From assembly GCA_963575745.1 (NCBI GenBank), contig CAUYUJ010014330.1, forward strand, positions 231,116-295,115: 64,000 nt of DNA. The letters are read 5' to 3'. Below the pieces are notes generated by a model that saw nothing but the letters and a program-made list of their open reading frames with translations, did not search any database and was not told the DNA's origin. A program made the position numbers and the translations under genes. This document shows, piece after piece, positions 23,054 through 33,065 of the stretch (positions within the stretch are counted from its first letter, which is position 1; every line of letters begins with the position of its first letter). The DNA comes from Prorocentrum cordatum. Taxonomy: Eukaryota > Sar > Dinophyceae > Prorocentrales > Prorocentraceae.

Positions 23054-23432
23054 GGCCTACAGTTGGCTCCGGGCATTCAAAATCATGCCCAGGAATGGAG
23101 TTCTGGGAACTCGAAGAGCACGAAGTGGCCTACAGTTGGCTCCGGGCATTCAAAATGTGGCCCGGGAATGGAGTTCTGGGAACTCGAAGAGCACGAAGTG
23201 GCCTACAGTTGGCTCCGGGCATCCAAAATGTGGCCCGGGAATGGAGTTCTGGGAACTCGAAGAGCACGAAGTGGCCTACAGTTGGCTCCGGGCATCCAAA
23301 ATGTGGCCCGGGAATGGAGTTCTGGGAAGTCGAAGAGCACGAAGTGGCCTACAGTTGGCTCCGGTTATTCAAAATGTGGCCCGGGAATGGAGTTCTGGGA
23401 GGTCGAAGAGCACGAAGTGTGTGACTGTTGGC
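23054..23432 (+). repeat. 73-bp satellite in element N, 5 copies plus a partial
   Basis: GGCCTACAGTTGGCTCCGGG starts at 23054, 23127, 23200, 23273 and 23346, an exact 73-base step. Other constant blocks are GGCCCGGGAATGGAGTTCTG and CGAAGAGCACGAAGTG. A sixth, diverged unit starts near 23419. Since 73 is 1 more than a multiple of 3, each unit is read in a different frame, so the apparent protein repeats are not real. Confidence 0.9.
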
Positions 23433-23847
23433 TTAAAACGAGCCCGGCTCTGTTCCCGGCCCTCCTCCCCGGCACCCGCCCAGACCCCCCTGTGGAGTCC
23501 AGATGCTCTCTTTTGACACCACTAGAAACCTATCAGCAAAAGCTGTTAGGTAAATAGTCTGGGGACGATGTGTTGAGTATGTTTTCTCGAATTTTCGGGG
23601 CAATGTTTTGAGTATTTTCGAGTTTTCGTACAAAATCACCTTGTCGGGGGACAGGCCCGACCGAAGGGTTTGGGGGGAGAGAGGCCACCGCCGGTGTGCC
23701 GTCTGCTGCCGCCGAAGCGCAGCGAGACGCGGCACGGCCCGGCGCGAGCGCGCGCGCGCGCGCGCCGAGGAGCGCGCGGCGGCGGCCATGCGCGAGGTGT
23801 CCCGGCTGGAGGCGCGCCCGGGCTGGGCGCCCTCCGTCGGCCACCTC

Positions 23848-24030
23848 TAGGGTTGAGTCAGGCCTATCCCTCTACAGGGGGAATGTTCAAACATAGTCAC
23901 AGCAAAACCTGGTACGTTCTTTTTGTTGTACCATGTGTACCATGTTTGACTATTTTGGGTGTATTGTTTGACTATGTTTTATTTCTCGTCCAACATCCGC
24001 CTGTAGGGGGACAGGCCCGACTTAGCACTA
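23848..24030 (+). mobile_element. Family A element, copy 4
   Basis: The left end (AGGGTTGAGTCAGGCCTATC, CCTCTACAGGGGGAATG) mirrors the right end (CGCCTGTAGGGGGACAGG, CCCGACTTAGCACTA). The core has TTTGACTATTTTGGG. CTAGGGTTGAGTC occurs on both sides, so a further A left end starts directly at its right border. Confidence 0.8.
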
Positions 24031-24390
24031 GGGTTGAGTCGGGCTTGTCCTTCCCCAGACATGATCGCGTTGTAACATAAGTCAGGACGGGAGGTTTTGG
24101 GCTACTTTCGGCCTCGGGGGGCCCTCGCCAGCCCCCGGGCACGTCAACAACAAGACTCAGGACGAAAAACCGGTCCCGGGCAAAGGGTCGGGAGTTCCAA
24201 GGACGCCTTCCTGAAACAATCAGGACGTCGCACTTCTGGGTCTATAGGGCGGACTACGCCAAAATACTCCACAAACAGAGTCTGTGGACGATTCTGTGAC
24301 TGTTGTCGATTGTTCATGCATGTATGCCTTACGGAATTGTGATTTGTGTTCGTCCAAAAGTCCGCTTGCAGGAGGACATGCCCGACCGAA
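24031..24390 (+). mobile_element. Family A pieces, copy 5 (composite)
   Basis: An A-type left end (GGGTTGAGTCGGGCTTGTCC) at 24031-24055 is followed by unrelated sequence. An A core (AGTCTGTGGACGATTCTGTG) and A right end (CCGCTTGCAGGAGGACATG, CCCGACCGAA) occupy about 24265-24388. Either one element with a 200-bp insertion or two truncated ones. Confidence 0.6.
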
Positions 24391-25520
24391 CATTGCAGTG
24401 CACTGGGGGCATGCTGTGCACACGCGGGCGCTCCCAGCCGCCCTGGCGTCGTGAGGAAGTCACGGCGGACGGTTTTGGGCAGTTCTCGGCCTCCTGGGAC
24501 CCTCGCCCAGCCCCGGGGCCGTCAAGGAAGGACCCAAGATGGACGATCGGAATGGATACAGAAATAATGGGTACGATGCCCAACAGCTGTTCCTGTTCAT
24601 TTTAAACAGGACTCGCTGACAACGCCGCCGCGGACTTTGTTCATTGAAGACAAGAAGCCACCTGCCCAACAGCGGCCGCTGTCGGTTTTGGACAACATTT
24701 GTTGTTGGGCATTGTGCCCATTTTTTCCATACCCATTTCGGGCGTCCAAAACGGAGGTCCGGGCCCCAGGAAGAGGCCCAGGCCCCTCTCCCTCTCCCTC
24801 CTCCTCCTCCTCCTCCTCCTCCTCCTCCTCCTACTCCTCCCAGGCCTCTGGGGATCCGATCCGCGTAAGTTATGAGCAGTCATGACGCTGAGATAAAGGC
24901 CGCATTGGGCTCAGGACGGAAGTTTTGCGTCACACACCCTGGTGCAAGTGAAGCTTCTTGCCACGATGGTGTGTGGACACTCTCGCACGGGGGTGCAGAG
25001 CGTAGCGCGATAGCCCCCCCGCGCATAGCAGTTTAGCGCATTTTGGTCCACGTTCCAGCAGGAAATAGACGATCTCGCGCAAGATACTCAGGTTTGCGGA
25101 GTCGAGCGTGCAGGCAGAGCGTCACAAACATGATGCCGCCCGCCCTTCCCCGGTGCACGTGCTCGGGAGGGGCACCGGTGTTGTCGGGCCGCTCCCTACA
25201 GATCTGGGTCGGGGAACCTGCTCGCGGCGGCGGCTCGGCGGTGCTGGAATCGCCCCTCCGCTCCTCAGTCGGCGCTTCCTGCGCCAGCACGATGTAGCGG
25301 TCGCCCCTGCGGTCGATCCGGGGTGCAAGATCGAGGTCGGTTCGGGGAGGGTGCCCTGGTGTTCGTCGTGTTCGTCGTGTTCGTTGGATGTCCTCGTGCA
25401 GCCTGAGGGAGGGGACCCTCGAACGCTCGTCAGTTGGACCAGCGGAGGGTCTGACGTTCTTGAGGGATGCGCGTCTGTCCCAGGTCCGGCCGTACGTCGG
25501 GTATCTGTCGGCGGCGAGCG
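24391..25520. other. Intergenic, no supported gene
   Basis: Contains a near repeat of CCAACAGCTGTTCCTG / CCAACAGCGGCCGCTG with GGGCATTGTGCCCATTTT around 24560-24730, and a (CTC)n tract at 24790-24840. The frames here are GC-driven and show no domain. Confidence 0.4.
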
Positions 25521-25524
25521 AGGG

Positions 25525-25668
25525 GGGGAAGTGAGAAGGAGACAGCCTTCTCGGAAGGCGGCGGGACTTCTCAGAAGCCCTCGCGCCTTCGGGGAAGGCT
25601 TGGGACACTTCTCACAAGACTGGGGCAGTTCCGAGCCTTCTGAGAAGGCCCACCATTTCTCTCGACAA
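25525..25668 (+). repeat. Dispersed repeat family G, copy 2
   Basis: CCTTCTCGGAAGGCGGCGGG, ACTTCTCAGAAGCCCTCGCG, GGGGAAGGCTTGGGAC and CCTTCTGAGAAGGCCC in order, closely matching 48290-48440 and inversely 21565-21725. Confidence 0.7.
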
Positions 25669-25671
25669 AAA

Positions 25672-25760
25672 AAACTACATAAACATAAACTTTTAGCGCT
25701 CCGCGCGGATTCCTTGGATCCTCGCTGGGCCCCCCTCCCTGGCGCGCGGGCATTCCCCCT
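25672..25760 (+). repeat. Foldback family D, half copy
   Basis: CATAAACTTTTAGCGCTCC, GCGCGGATTCCTTGGATCC, then GGGCCCCCCTCCCTGGCG: the left arm and centre of family D without the right arm. Confidence 0.65.
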
Positions 25761-26329
25761 CCCTCCCTCGTCTGGGCCTCTTCCCCGCCGTCCTTACCTT
25801 TAGTGGCGGCTGGGTGTTGTTTGAGAAATTGGCCATGACAGTATTCAGGGGGGGGGGGGGAAAGTTTATGGGCGAAAGCGGTTGGTCCGATGCAGACGTT
25901 CGCGCGTCGGGAAAATACGCCCTCAATGTGTGCCCCAGGACCCATCCTCCGCTCGCCGCCTAGCTCTGGGAGGCTTGGCGGGCAGGTTGAGTGCGGTGCC
26001 GCGCTCCCGGCCCCTTAGGGCAAGTGCCCATGATTCCTCATGCGCCTTGGGCGGTTTCTTGCCGAATTCCGGGCGGTCGTTCGACCTCTCAGAGAGCAGG
26101 GTTCAGTGCGGTTCGTCTCGGTGCATCTCGGTGCAATTTGGCACACAGGTTCCCACAGCTCGCATCGCCCATATCTGTTCATCCAGTCCAGGGCTTCACG
26201 GCGCCATTTCACCTGTCACAAGGTTTTTTCGTCACTTGAGTGTCAACTCTGGAGGCTGGCATGTCGTTTTTGAATTTTCTGTCATTTGACGGCTCAGGCC
26301 TCAAGCGACCCCTCCGTGCCTGCGTTGTG
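25761..26329. other. Intergenic, no supported gene
   Basis: Includes a 13-base G run at 25847-25859 next to AAAG. Nothing else stands out. Confidence 0.35.
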
Positions 26330-26890
26330 GGGCAGGGTTCTCAGGGATGCTTCTCGGAGTCTCTTCGGAGCGCTCTCGGGGGCCTCTGGGTGGCAGTTTG
26401 GGGGCCTCTTGGGGGCCTCTTGGGGGCCTCTTGGGTGGGGGCCTCTCGGGGCCTCCTGGGAGCCCCTCGGAGCCGAGGGCTCGAAGTGTCCGCTTGGGCT
26501 CCCCATCTGGGACCCCTCTTGGAGCGGGCGCCTCTTGGGTTGTCTTGGGGCCCTCTTGGGCCGTATTTGGGGCCCCCTTGAGTGCCTCTGGGGCCGTCTT
26601 GGGGAGATCTTGGGGGCCTCTAGGGCAGTCTTGGAGCGTCTGGAAGCCGAAAAGGCGAGAAGGCCAAAATCCTTCAAAAACCTATAGTGAATAACTGTTG
26701 TTTGCCGTTTGGGGCCCTTGGACCGTCTTGGGACGTCTTCGAAGCCTCTTGGACCCTCTTGAGGCCATCCTTGGGCGTCTTGGGGCGATCTTCACGCGCC
26801 TGGAAGCCCTCTTGGAGCATCTTGGGAGTCGCCTTGGGGCCTTCTTGGCCCGTTGTGGGGCTCTTGAAGGCTCCGAAGAACATTCACGCG
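26330..26890 (-). repeat. CTTGGGGCCTC-type minisatellite
   Basis: Dozens of imperfect 10-12 base units such as TTGGGGGCCTCTTGGGGGCC and CGTCTTGGGGC, in the opposite orientation to the CCCCAAG families at 310-780 and 20880-21115. Low-complexity frames (Gly, Leu, Ser) across it are artefacts. Confidence 0.75.
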
Positions 26891-27205
26891 AGAAGCTGCG
26901 GCACGACGCGGGAAGCCCCGCCAAAGCTGGCAAGTTGAGCCCTTGGCCCCTCACAGATTCCTCGGGCTTGAGGACCCAAGCATCCAGGATTACAGTCAAC
27001 CCGCATACTAAGGATGGGCAACCTTCCCAAGGGTACCCTTGCATCCTTGCCTCCCCGGTCCATCCTTTGCCACGTTCGCTGGCCGCGCCCCGCTCAAAAA
27101 GCTTCGAGATGGGCGCCCGAGGCCCTTGCATCCTTATCGCACATCCTTACGATAACGTACCGGCTGGAAAGACTCCTCAGGCTTGAGGACTGAGGCATCA
27201 GGGAG
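26891..27205. other. Intergenic with short internal duplication
   Basis: CTCGGGCTTGAGGACC plus AAGCATC near 26960 and CTCAGGCTTGAGGACTGAGG near 27177 flank about 200 bp. CCTTGCATCCTT occurs twice (about 27048, 27122). No gene seen. Confidence 0.35.
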
Positions 27206-27374
27206 TAGGCTTAAGTCGGGCCTGTCCCTCTACAGGAGGAATATTCCAAGATCCAAACAATAGTCTGGGAACGATTTGTTGAGCATGTTTATTCATTATT
27301 GAATAGTTGGAGGGTATTTTTATTTGCCGTCCAAAACCCGCCTGTAGGGGGATATGCGCGACCTAAGATTAGGC
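27206..27374 (+). mobile_element. Family A element, copy 6 (complete)
   Basis: The left end TAAGTCGGGCCTGTCCCTC, TACAGGAGGAATATTCC mirrors the right end CCGCCTGTAGGGGGATATG, CGCGACCTAA. The core carries ACAATAGTCTGGGAACGATT. One of the best preserved copies. Confidence 0.85.
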
Positions 27375-27782
27375 AAATGACCTGAGGACAGCTCCATTCC
27401 GTGCCAAGAGGCGCGGCTGCGGATAGTTGGGACGTGGGAGGGAACCAGGGGTGCGCTCTGGCCAGAATCTCAAGGATCCAGCCGTGGTCGCAAGGGCGCA
27501 CTATCTTTGAAAACTAGCCTTGTGCTTGCACGACCATTTCAGCAGGGTTCCTGCACCAAAGATCGAAGATCGATGACCACGACGTCGACGTCGACAACGA
27601 CGAGCTTTCGAGAACCTCCGAGACATTCAGATCATCGTCCAAAGCAATGGAAACCTTGAAACCACATGGATGCAACCACATGCAGCTGCGAGTAACATAG
27701 GATATGTCCGTCTCATCATAGGCAGCGCGCCGCGAGAGTGATGGAGCACGGGGCATCGCGGATGGGAACCTTGAAAAGTGTG
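27375..27782. other. Unassigned stretch; weak coding-like frame on minus strand
   Basis: The minus frame 27756-27514 gives a non-repetitive 80-aa translation with no known motif. A CGTCGACGTCGACAACGACG block at about 27578 resembles sequence near 31470. Too weak to call a gene. Confidence 0.25.
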
Positions 27783-29480
27783 GGCTGGGGGACGCATGCG
27801 GGCGCTGCCCCTGGGGCCTTCGGCGGAGCTACCTAATTATGGGCCTCGAAACATGCAAGGGTTGTGTCAAAATAGGCAGGGAAGACATACGAACCCTGCC
27901 ACTGGGGCCTTCGGTGGAGCTCTATATAGGGCCGCGAGGCGTGTGAGGGGTGTGCCGAAATGGAGGCGAGGCCGCCATGCGAACCCTGCCGGAGAGGCCT
28001 GCAGTGAGGCTCCCTATAGGGCCACGCAACGTGCGGGGTGTGTGCCGAAATGGGGCGGGTCCGCCATGCGAACCCTGCCACTGGGCCCTTCGATGGAGTC
28101 CCCCATAGGGCCACGAAACGTGTGAGAGGTGTGCCGCAATGGAGGCGGGGCCGCCATGCGAACCCTGCCACTTGGGTCTTCGGTGGAGCTCCCTATGGGG
28201 CCACGAAACGTGTGATGGGTGTGTCGAGATGGGGCGGGGCGCCATGCGAACCCTGCCATTGGGGCCTCCGGTGGAGGGGGCCACGAAACGTGTGAGGGGT
28301 GTGCCGAAATTGGGCGGGGCGCCATGCGAACCCTGCCACTGGGGCCTTCGGTGGAGCTCCCTATGTGGCCACGAAAAGTGTGATGGGTGTGCCGAAATGG
28401 GGCGGGGCCGCCATGCGAACCTTGCTGTGTCGACATGGGGCGGGGCGCCATGCGAACCCTGCCATTGGGGCTTCCGGTGGAGGGGGCCACGAAAAGTGTG
28501 AGAGGTGTGCCGCAATGGGGCGGGGCCGCCATGCGAACACTGCCGCTGGAGCCTTCGGAGGAGCTCCCCGTGGGGCCACGAAAAGTGTGAGGCGTGTGCC
28601 GAAATGGGGCGGGGCCGCCATGCGAACCCTGCCATTGGGGCCTCCAGTGGAGGGGGCCACGAAACGTGTGAGGGATGTGCCGCAATGGGGCGGGGCGGCC
28701 ATGGGAATCCTGCCACTGGGGCCTTCGGTAGAGCTCCCTATGGGGCCACAAACGTATGAGGCGTGTGCCGAAATGGGGCGGGGCCGCCATGCGAACCCTG
28801 CCACTGGGCCCTTCGGTGGAGCTCCCTCTGGGGACACAAACGTGTGAGGGGTGTGCCGAAATGGGGCGGGGGCGCCATGGGAATCCTGCCACTGGGGCCT
28901 TCGGTGGAGCTCCCTATATGGCCACAAACGTGTGAGGCGTGTGCCGAAATGGGGCGGGGCCGCCATGCGAACCCTGCCAAGGGACCGTCGGTGGAGCTCC
29001 CCGTGGGGCCGCGAAACGTTTGAGGGGTGTGCCGAAATTGGGCGGGGCGACATGCGAACCCTGCCACTGGGGCCTTCGGTGGAGCTCCCTATGTGGCCAC
29101 GAAAAGTGTGATGGGTGTGCCGAAATGGGGCGGGGCCGCCATGCGAACCCTGCCACTGGGCCCTTCGGTGGAGCTCCCTGTGGGGACACAAACGTGTGAG
29201 GGGTGTACCGAAATGGGGCGGGGGCGCCATGCGAATCCTGCCACTGGGGCCTTCGGTGGAGCTCCCTATATGGCCACAAACGTGTGAGGGGTGTGCCGAA
29301 ATGGGGCGGGGCCGCCATGCGAACCCTGCCAAGGGACCGTCGGTGGAGCTCCCCGTGGGGCCACGAAACGTGTGAGGGGTGTGCCGAAATTGGGCGGGGC
29401 GCCATGCGAACCCTGCCACTGGGGCCTTCGGTGGAGCTCCCTATGGGGCCACGAAACGTGTGAGGGATGTGCCGACACAG
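27783..29480 (+). repeat. 88-bp satellite array, about 19-20 copies
   Basis: GTGTGCCGAAATGGGGCGGG, CGCCATGCGAACCCTGCCAC, TGGGGCCTTCGGTGGAGCTC and GGGGCCACGAAACGTGTGAG make up the unit. In the right half the step is exactly 88 (the GTGCCGAAA block begins near 28763, 28851, 28939, 29027, 29115, 29203, 29291, 29379). Some units at 28200-28700 lack about 8 bases. 88 is 1 more than a multiple of 3, so the many small frames (MCRNGAGPPCEPCHW-like) are shadows. Pairs of units three apart are nearly identical, pointing to higher-order duplication. Confidence 0.95.
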
Positions 29481-29756
29481 AAACATGCGGAGGGCAGAGG
29501 CAAGGGATGGGAGGAGGGAGGAGGAGGAGGAGAGGGATCAGGAGAGGAGAGGCGAGGAGAGGAACGCGGGGCGCTGTCTCTTCAAAACGAAGACCCAACA
29601 CCACAGGATGGTTGGGAACAATGTGGTGGACACGGCGAAACACATTCGAACACTTGCGAATCTCGTTGCGAGAACCTGGGCGAAATCCTTGAAAGACCTG
29701 CGGGAGCTTCCAGGAACATCGTGAATTTCAGATATCCGAGCACCGGCGGAACTATT

Positions 29757-29930
29757 CTCAGGAGGGAAGAAAACATACAGACACAATGAATCGTCGATTC
29801 CCTGGAAAATATGGGAAAATATGGGAAGTTGGGGGGATGACTAAAACCCAGAAGATGTTGGAAAAATATTGGGAATTCATTGATTTGAGTGTACTTATTT
29901 GTGTGTCCCAGGGCCCCTTCATATTCGAAA
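29757..29930 (+). repeat. Dispersed ~165-bp repeat family B, copy 1
   Basis: TCAGGAGGGAAGAAAACATA, AGACACAATGAATCGTCGAT, AAATATGGGAAAATATGGG, then TTTGTGTGTCCCAGGGCCCC. The same series occurs at 31131-31292 and inverted at 38258-38415, in both cases inside family A elements. Lower GC than its surroundings; non-coding. Confidence 0.75.
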
Positions 29931-29949
29931 ACTGCCGCACATCAATCCT

Positions 29950-30109
29950 CGAATGTCGACGACGACGACGACGACGCTCCACGTGGGGGGTTCGCGAAGC
30001 CGGCCGCGGCGCGGCGCGCCCCCCCGCCACGATGGCCCCCCCCCCTCCCGCAACGACGGCGACGGCGACGACGATCACGGCCGCGGCCACGAACACGACG
30101 ACGACGACG

Positions 30110-30142
<33 letters not shown>

Positions 30143-30188
30143 GCGCCGGCGACGGCGACGACGACCAACGGCGACGGCGACGACGACC

Positions 30189-30223
<35 letters not shown>

Positions 30224-30450
30224 CCGCGACGACGGCGACGGCGGCGGCGGCGGCGGCGGCGACGACCCGCGACGACAGCGACGGCGACGACGGCGGCGGC
30301 GGCGACCCGCGGCATGGGCGGCGGCGGCGGCGGCGGAGCGCGCGGAGGCCTCCGGCGCGGCCACGCGCGCGGAGGCCGCCCGGGCCGCGGAGGAGGCGGG
30401 CCTCGGGCGCCGCCGCCGCCGCTGGCCGTCGCGGTGTCCGCTCGGCCGTT
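29950..30450. repeat. (GAC)n/(GGC)n microsatellite
   Basis: (CGA)n, (GACGGC)n and (GGC)n on the plus strand, grading into GCG-rich sequence at about 30330-30440. Frames are poly-Asp, poly-Arg, poly-Thr or poly-Ala. Confidence 0.9.
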
Positions 30451-30481
30451 CGTCGTCGGCCATCTTCTATCCGGAGAGAAA

Positions 30482-30657
30482 AAGTCGGGGGTGGACAGAA
30501 CCCCCAACAGTGACACGTCGATTAGTGAATTGTCCGTTTTCGGTTCTCGAGAGGGCGCCGCGGACGTTATATTCCAGGCTTGCGCCCGCCAGGTTTGGGC
30601 CTCAGGTCGGTTTCACTAAACCACGTTATACTAAAGGGAGGTCTGTCCATCCCCGAA
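30482..30657 (+). mobile_element. Short TIR element family C, copy 2
   Basis: The left end TCGGGGGTGGACAGAACCCC is inverted at the right as GGGAGGTCTGTCCATCCCCG. The core shares GACACGTCGATTAGTGAATT and GGTTCTCGAGAGGGCGCCGC with the other copies. Confidence 0.75.
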
Positions 30658-30719
30658 AAAACATAAAAAAACGCCACGAACAAAAGCGTAAGCATACACA
30701 GAGCAGAAAAGCCTCGGAC

Positions 30720-31060
30720 AGAGTCGTCGCTGTCGTCGCCGTCGTCGTCGTGTTTCGAGGGCCTCCGGGCTCGAGAGAACGACGTCGGAAGTTGTCGTCG
30801 CAGTCGCCACCATCGTCTTCGTGGTCGTCGTCGTCACCGTCGTCGTCATTCGTGGTCGTCGTCGTCGCCGTCGTCGCCATTCGCGTCGACGTCGTGGTCT
30901 CGTGGCTGTCGGCGCCGAAGTCAGGACAGGCGGCGTCGATGTCGCCGCCGTGGTCGTTGGGTCGACGTCGTGGTCTCGTGGTTGTCGACGCCGAAGTCCG
31001 GATAGGCGGCGTCGGTGTCGCCGCCGTGGTCGTTGGCCTCGATGTCGGATCTTTCGTTGG
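30720..31060. repeat. (GTC)n-rich microsatellite with a duplicated ~75-bp block
   Basis: Interrupted GTCGTC. GGTCGTTGGGTCGACGTCG and GTGGTCTCGTGGCTGTCG / GTGGTCTCGTGGTTGTCG recur about 73 bases apart (30894, 30971), with GGCGGCGTCGATGTCGCCGC / GGCGGCGTCGGTGTCGCCGC. Confidence 0.75.
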
Positions 31061-31112
31061 GGGCCGTCCTTGAGCCTCCCATGGGCGCCCTCACAGCCAC
31101 GGTTGGCTTCTC

Positions 31113-31430
31113 CCCTTAGGTCGGGCATATCTCAGGAGGGAAAAAACACACAGACACAATGAATCGTCGATTCCAGGAAAATATGGGAAAATATGGGAAG
31201 TGGGGGGGAAGACAAAACCCAGAACATATAGGAACATATGGGGAATATGTTTATTTGTGTGTATGTATTTGTGTGTCCTGGGGCCCCTTCAACTACAAGA
31301 GGAATATTCGAGAATCATAAAAGATAGTCTGGGGACGATTTATTCTATGTGTTGATCAGTTGGATGCATTGTTTGACTATGTTTGGGTTGTCTTCCGAAA
31401 CCCGCCTGTAGAAGCACGTGCCTGGTCTAC
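31113..31430 (+). mobile_element. Family A element, copy 7, split by family B
   Basis: The left piece (CTTAGGTCGGGCATAT) ends at about 31130. The right piece resumes at about 31293 with CTACAAGAGGAATATTCG and AGATAGTCTGGGGACGATTT, ending CCGCCTGTAGAAGCACGTG. The 162 bp between is a full B element. Confidence 0.75.
31131..31292 (+). repeat. Family B element, copy 2, nested in A
   Basis: Matches copy 1 nearly throughout: CACACAGACACAATGAATCG, GGAAAATATGGGAAAATATG, GTCCTGGGGCCCCTTCAA. Its borders can be read exactly because the host A element is known. Confidence 0.75.
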
Positions 31431-31619
31431 TTCTCCCCGAGGTTCTGGCCAGCACGCTCTCGGAACGCAGGTCGACAACGAAGTTCGAAGGGTGTCTATG
31501 TTCGAATTATCTCGGAGATTCTCGAAGGTTCTCAAAGGCTCGACGTCGTCGTTGGAGGACGAGCTTCGAACTAGGATGGCGGTTTTCGGGCGCTTCTGGA
31601 CCTCGCAGAAACACCCGCG

Positions 31620-31890
31620 GCCTCTGGCATGCAGGTGGTCCAGAGGACGTCGGCAGTCGTCGACGTCGTCGTCTCCGTCGACGTCGTTGTCGTTGTCGTC
31701 GTCGTTGTCGTCGTCGTCGGCATGCTGCATGCTGTAGGCATTCGGGGGACTACGGGGTCGCATCCTATGCCACGGCTAGATCCGTCCCAAAGTTCTGGCC
31801 AGGACGCACTCCAGGACGGGACCGAGGCCGTCGTCGTCGTCTGCGCCGTCCTCCTTCTCGTCGTGGTCATCCCCCTCGTTCGAGGCGCCT
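31620..31890. repeat. (GTC)n/(GTCGTC) microsatellite pieces
   Basis: Interrupted GTC runs at about 31650-31735 and 31827-31870. The surrounding 31430-31620 is not repetitive but shows no gene. Confidence 0.75.
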
Positions 31891-31934
31891 TGCGCTCGAT
31901 GTGAGCTGCCGCCCGCTTGAGCAGGCACGTGACT

Positions 31935-32090
31935 CAGGGCTGGACCTACACGGTGTTTTGGCGATGTCGTGGGCCGTTGTCGTTTCGACCTCGTTTTGCG
32001 GTCGAGGTGGACTGAAGACAAAACGAGGGGAAACGACACCAAAACGAAAACGGAAAACACCGTTTAGGTTCAGCCTTGGCGTGGCTCCAG
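31935..32090 (+). mobile_element. Palindromic element family J, copy 1
   Basis: GGACCTACACGGTGTTTTGG at the left and AAAACACCGTTTAGGTTCAG at the right are inverse. The middle pairs CCGTTGTCGTTTCGACCTCG with ACGAGGGGAAACGACACC. A second copy starts 628 bp downstream. Non-coding. Confidence 0.65.
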
Positions 32091-32214
32091 GCGTGCATCG
32101 CAGGGCCGAGTCCTCTTTCGGCGCCGCACCGATCCGTTCTGGCAAGAGCCGCCCGCCCCACGGATGGAGGGGACGGCTTCGAAAAGGGGCTCGCGCCCGA
32201 GAGCCTATCGGACG

Positions 32215-32290
32215 AGCCACCGCAGTTGACTTGCACAAGTGCGAAGCAGTTACTGCACAGGTGGAGGGCTCTTCTCTTTCCAAATACAGT
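32215..32290 (+). repeat. Short repeat after element J, unit 1
   Basis: TTGACTTGCACAAGTGCGAA, GCAGTTACTGCACAGGTGG, AGGGCTCTTCTCTTTC. It recurs at 32473-32540 and, shortened, at 32700-32760. Confidence 0.65.
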
Positions 32291-32472
32291 CGAGGCCCTG
32301 AAGAAGGAACCCTTTTGGTTGGGGAGGGGCTCCGCGTTCCCTAAGTGTTTCACAGCTTGCCTCAGGTTTTCCTTATGCTTTCGATGGGAAATCGAAGTTT
32401 AACTTGTGGAAAAAAGGGGCCTCGTTCCTTATTTAGGGTTCCTTAGGTCAACGCCCCGACTGTATCAGACAA

Positions 32473-32760
32473 GCCACCACAGTTGACCTGCACAAGTGCG
32501 AAGCAGTTGCTGCACAGGTGGAGGGCTCTTCTTTCTCGAAATCGGGCGCTCGCTTGAGATCAGGGGTGGACCTGAACGGTGTGTCGGCGATTTCGTGGGC
32601 CGTTTTCGTGTCGATGCCGTCTTGTGGTAGAGGCGGATGGAAGACAGAACGAGGGAACACGAAAACAGTATGAAAACGCAAAACACTGTTTAGGTTCAGC
32701 CTTGTGCGAAACAGTCATCACACAGGTGGAGGGCTGTTCTTTTTTCAAAATAGGGCGCTC
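32473..32760 (+). mobile_element. Element J copy 2 flanked by the same short repeat
   Basis: Order: short repeat (TTGACCTGCACAAGTGCGAA, CACAGGTGGAGGGCTCTTC), then J (GGACCTGAACGGTGTGTCGG to CACTGTTTAGGTTCAGCC, 32563-32705), then a third short repeat (CACAGGTGGAGGGCTGTTC). This fits a segmental duplication or serial insertion. Confidence 0.65.
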
Positions 32761-32769
32761 GCTCGAGAT

Positions 32770-32915
32770 GTCGTGTGTCAGCTCTGGCTGGGACTGTCTT
32801 GTTTTAACACACCGGGCTTATATTCTAAGAACATCGTTCTTGTTCTGAGAACTTGTTGGGGTTCTAAGACGTGGCAGGCCTATAGAACTGCTGGGACGGT
32901 CGGTCCCTGCTCAAG
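32770..32915 (+). repeat. Dispersed repeat family F, copy 2
   Basis: CTTGTTTTAACACACCGGGC, TATATTCTAAGAACATCG, GGCCTATAGAACTGCTGGGA, CGGTCGGTCCCTGCTCAAG. It lacks the first ~45 bp of the other copies. Confidence 0.65.
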
Positions 32916-32987
32916 CCTGGGCTCGAGCCAGAGGCGAGGTCACGACGCTTCCGCCCAAGCCCCTCGAAGAGGGCTCGGATCGATTCG

Positions 32988-33065
32988 ATCCAGAGGAGGA
33001 GGAGGACGAGGAGGAGGAGGAGGAGGAGGAGGACGAGGACGAGGAGGAGGAGGAGGAGGAGGACT
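32988..33065. repeat. (GGA)n microsatellite with GAC interruptions
   Basis: GAGGAGGAGGAGGACGAGG-type units, about 75 bp. Next to it, 33075-33240 is GC-rich with C runs and no gene. Confidence 0.85.

Larger units (their letters stand above)
22584..23553 (+). mobile_element. Satellite-bearing element N, copy 1
   Basis: About 970 bp shared, in opposite orientation, with 52480-53474. The outer sequence on the left is TTATCCCGGCAAAGC followed by AACCTAACAGCG. The right end reads AGCTGTTAGGTAA, so CCTAACAGC / GCTGTTAGG form an inverted pair at or near the termini. Inside, in order: a unique 80-bp leader, a GTCGCA-rich stretch, (CAGCCT)n, a 73-bp satellite, and a unique tail. No transposase is encoded. 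It is inserted in a family A element, so it is mobile or was copied as a unit. Superfamily unknown. Confidence 0.75.
22535..23668 (+). mobile_element. Family A element, copy 3, split by a nested insertion
   Basis: The left part (TTAGGTCGGGCGTGTCCC, TCTACAGGAGGAGCATTC) lies at 22535-22583. The right part (AATAGTCTGGGGACGATG to GGGGGACAGGCCCGACC) lies at 23553-23668. Joined, they give a normal ~165-bp A element. The ~970 bp between them is element N. Confidence 0.8.

Noticed and set aside
22709-23557. 282-aa frame over element N
   Set aside because: It crosses the CAGCCT minisatellite and the 73-bp satellite, whose period is not a multiple of three; the apparent protein repeats come from successive frames. 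The mirror frames at 52599-53383 have the same cause.
27783-29480. Possible CRISPR-like array
   Set aside because: The repeats are directly adjacent 88-bp satellite units with no unique spacers, and the organism is eukaryotic.
27922-29692. Many 84-352-aa frames with MCRNGAGPPCEPC-like or SHGGPAPFRHTPHTF-like repeats
   Set aside because: They are produced by the 88-bp satellite in rotating frames; no start context and no unique sequence.
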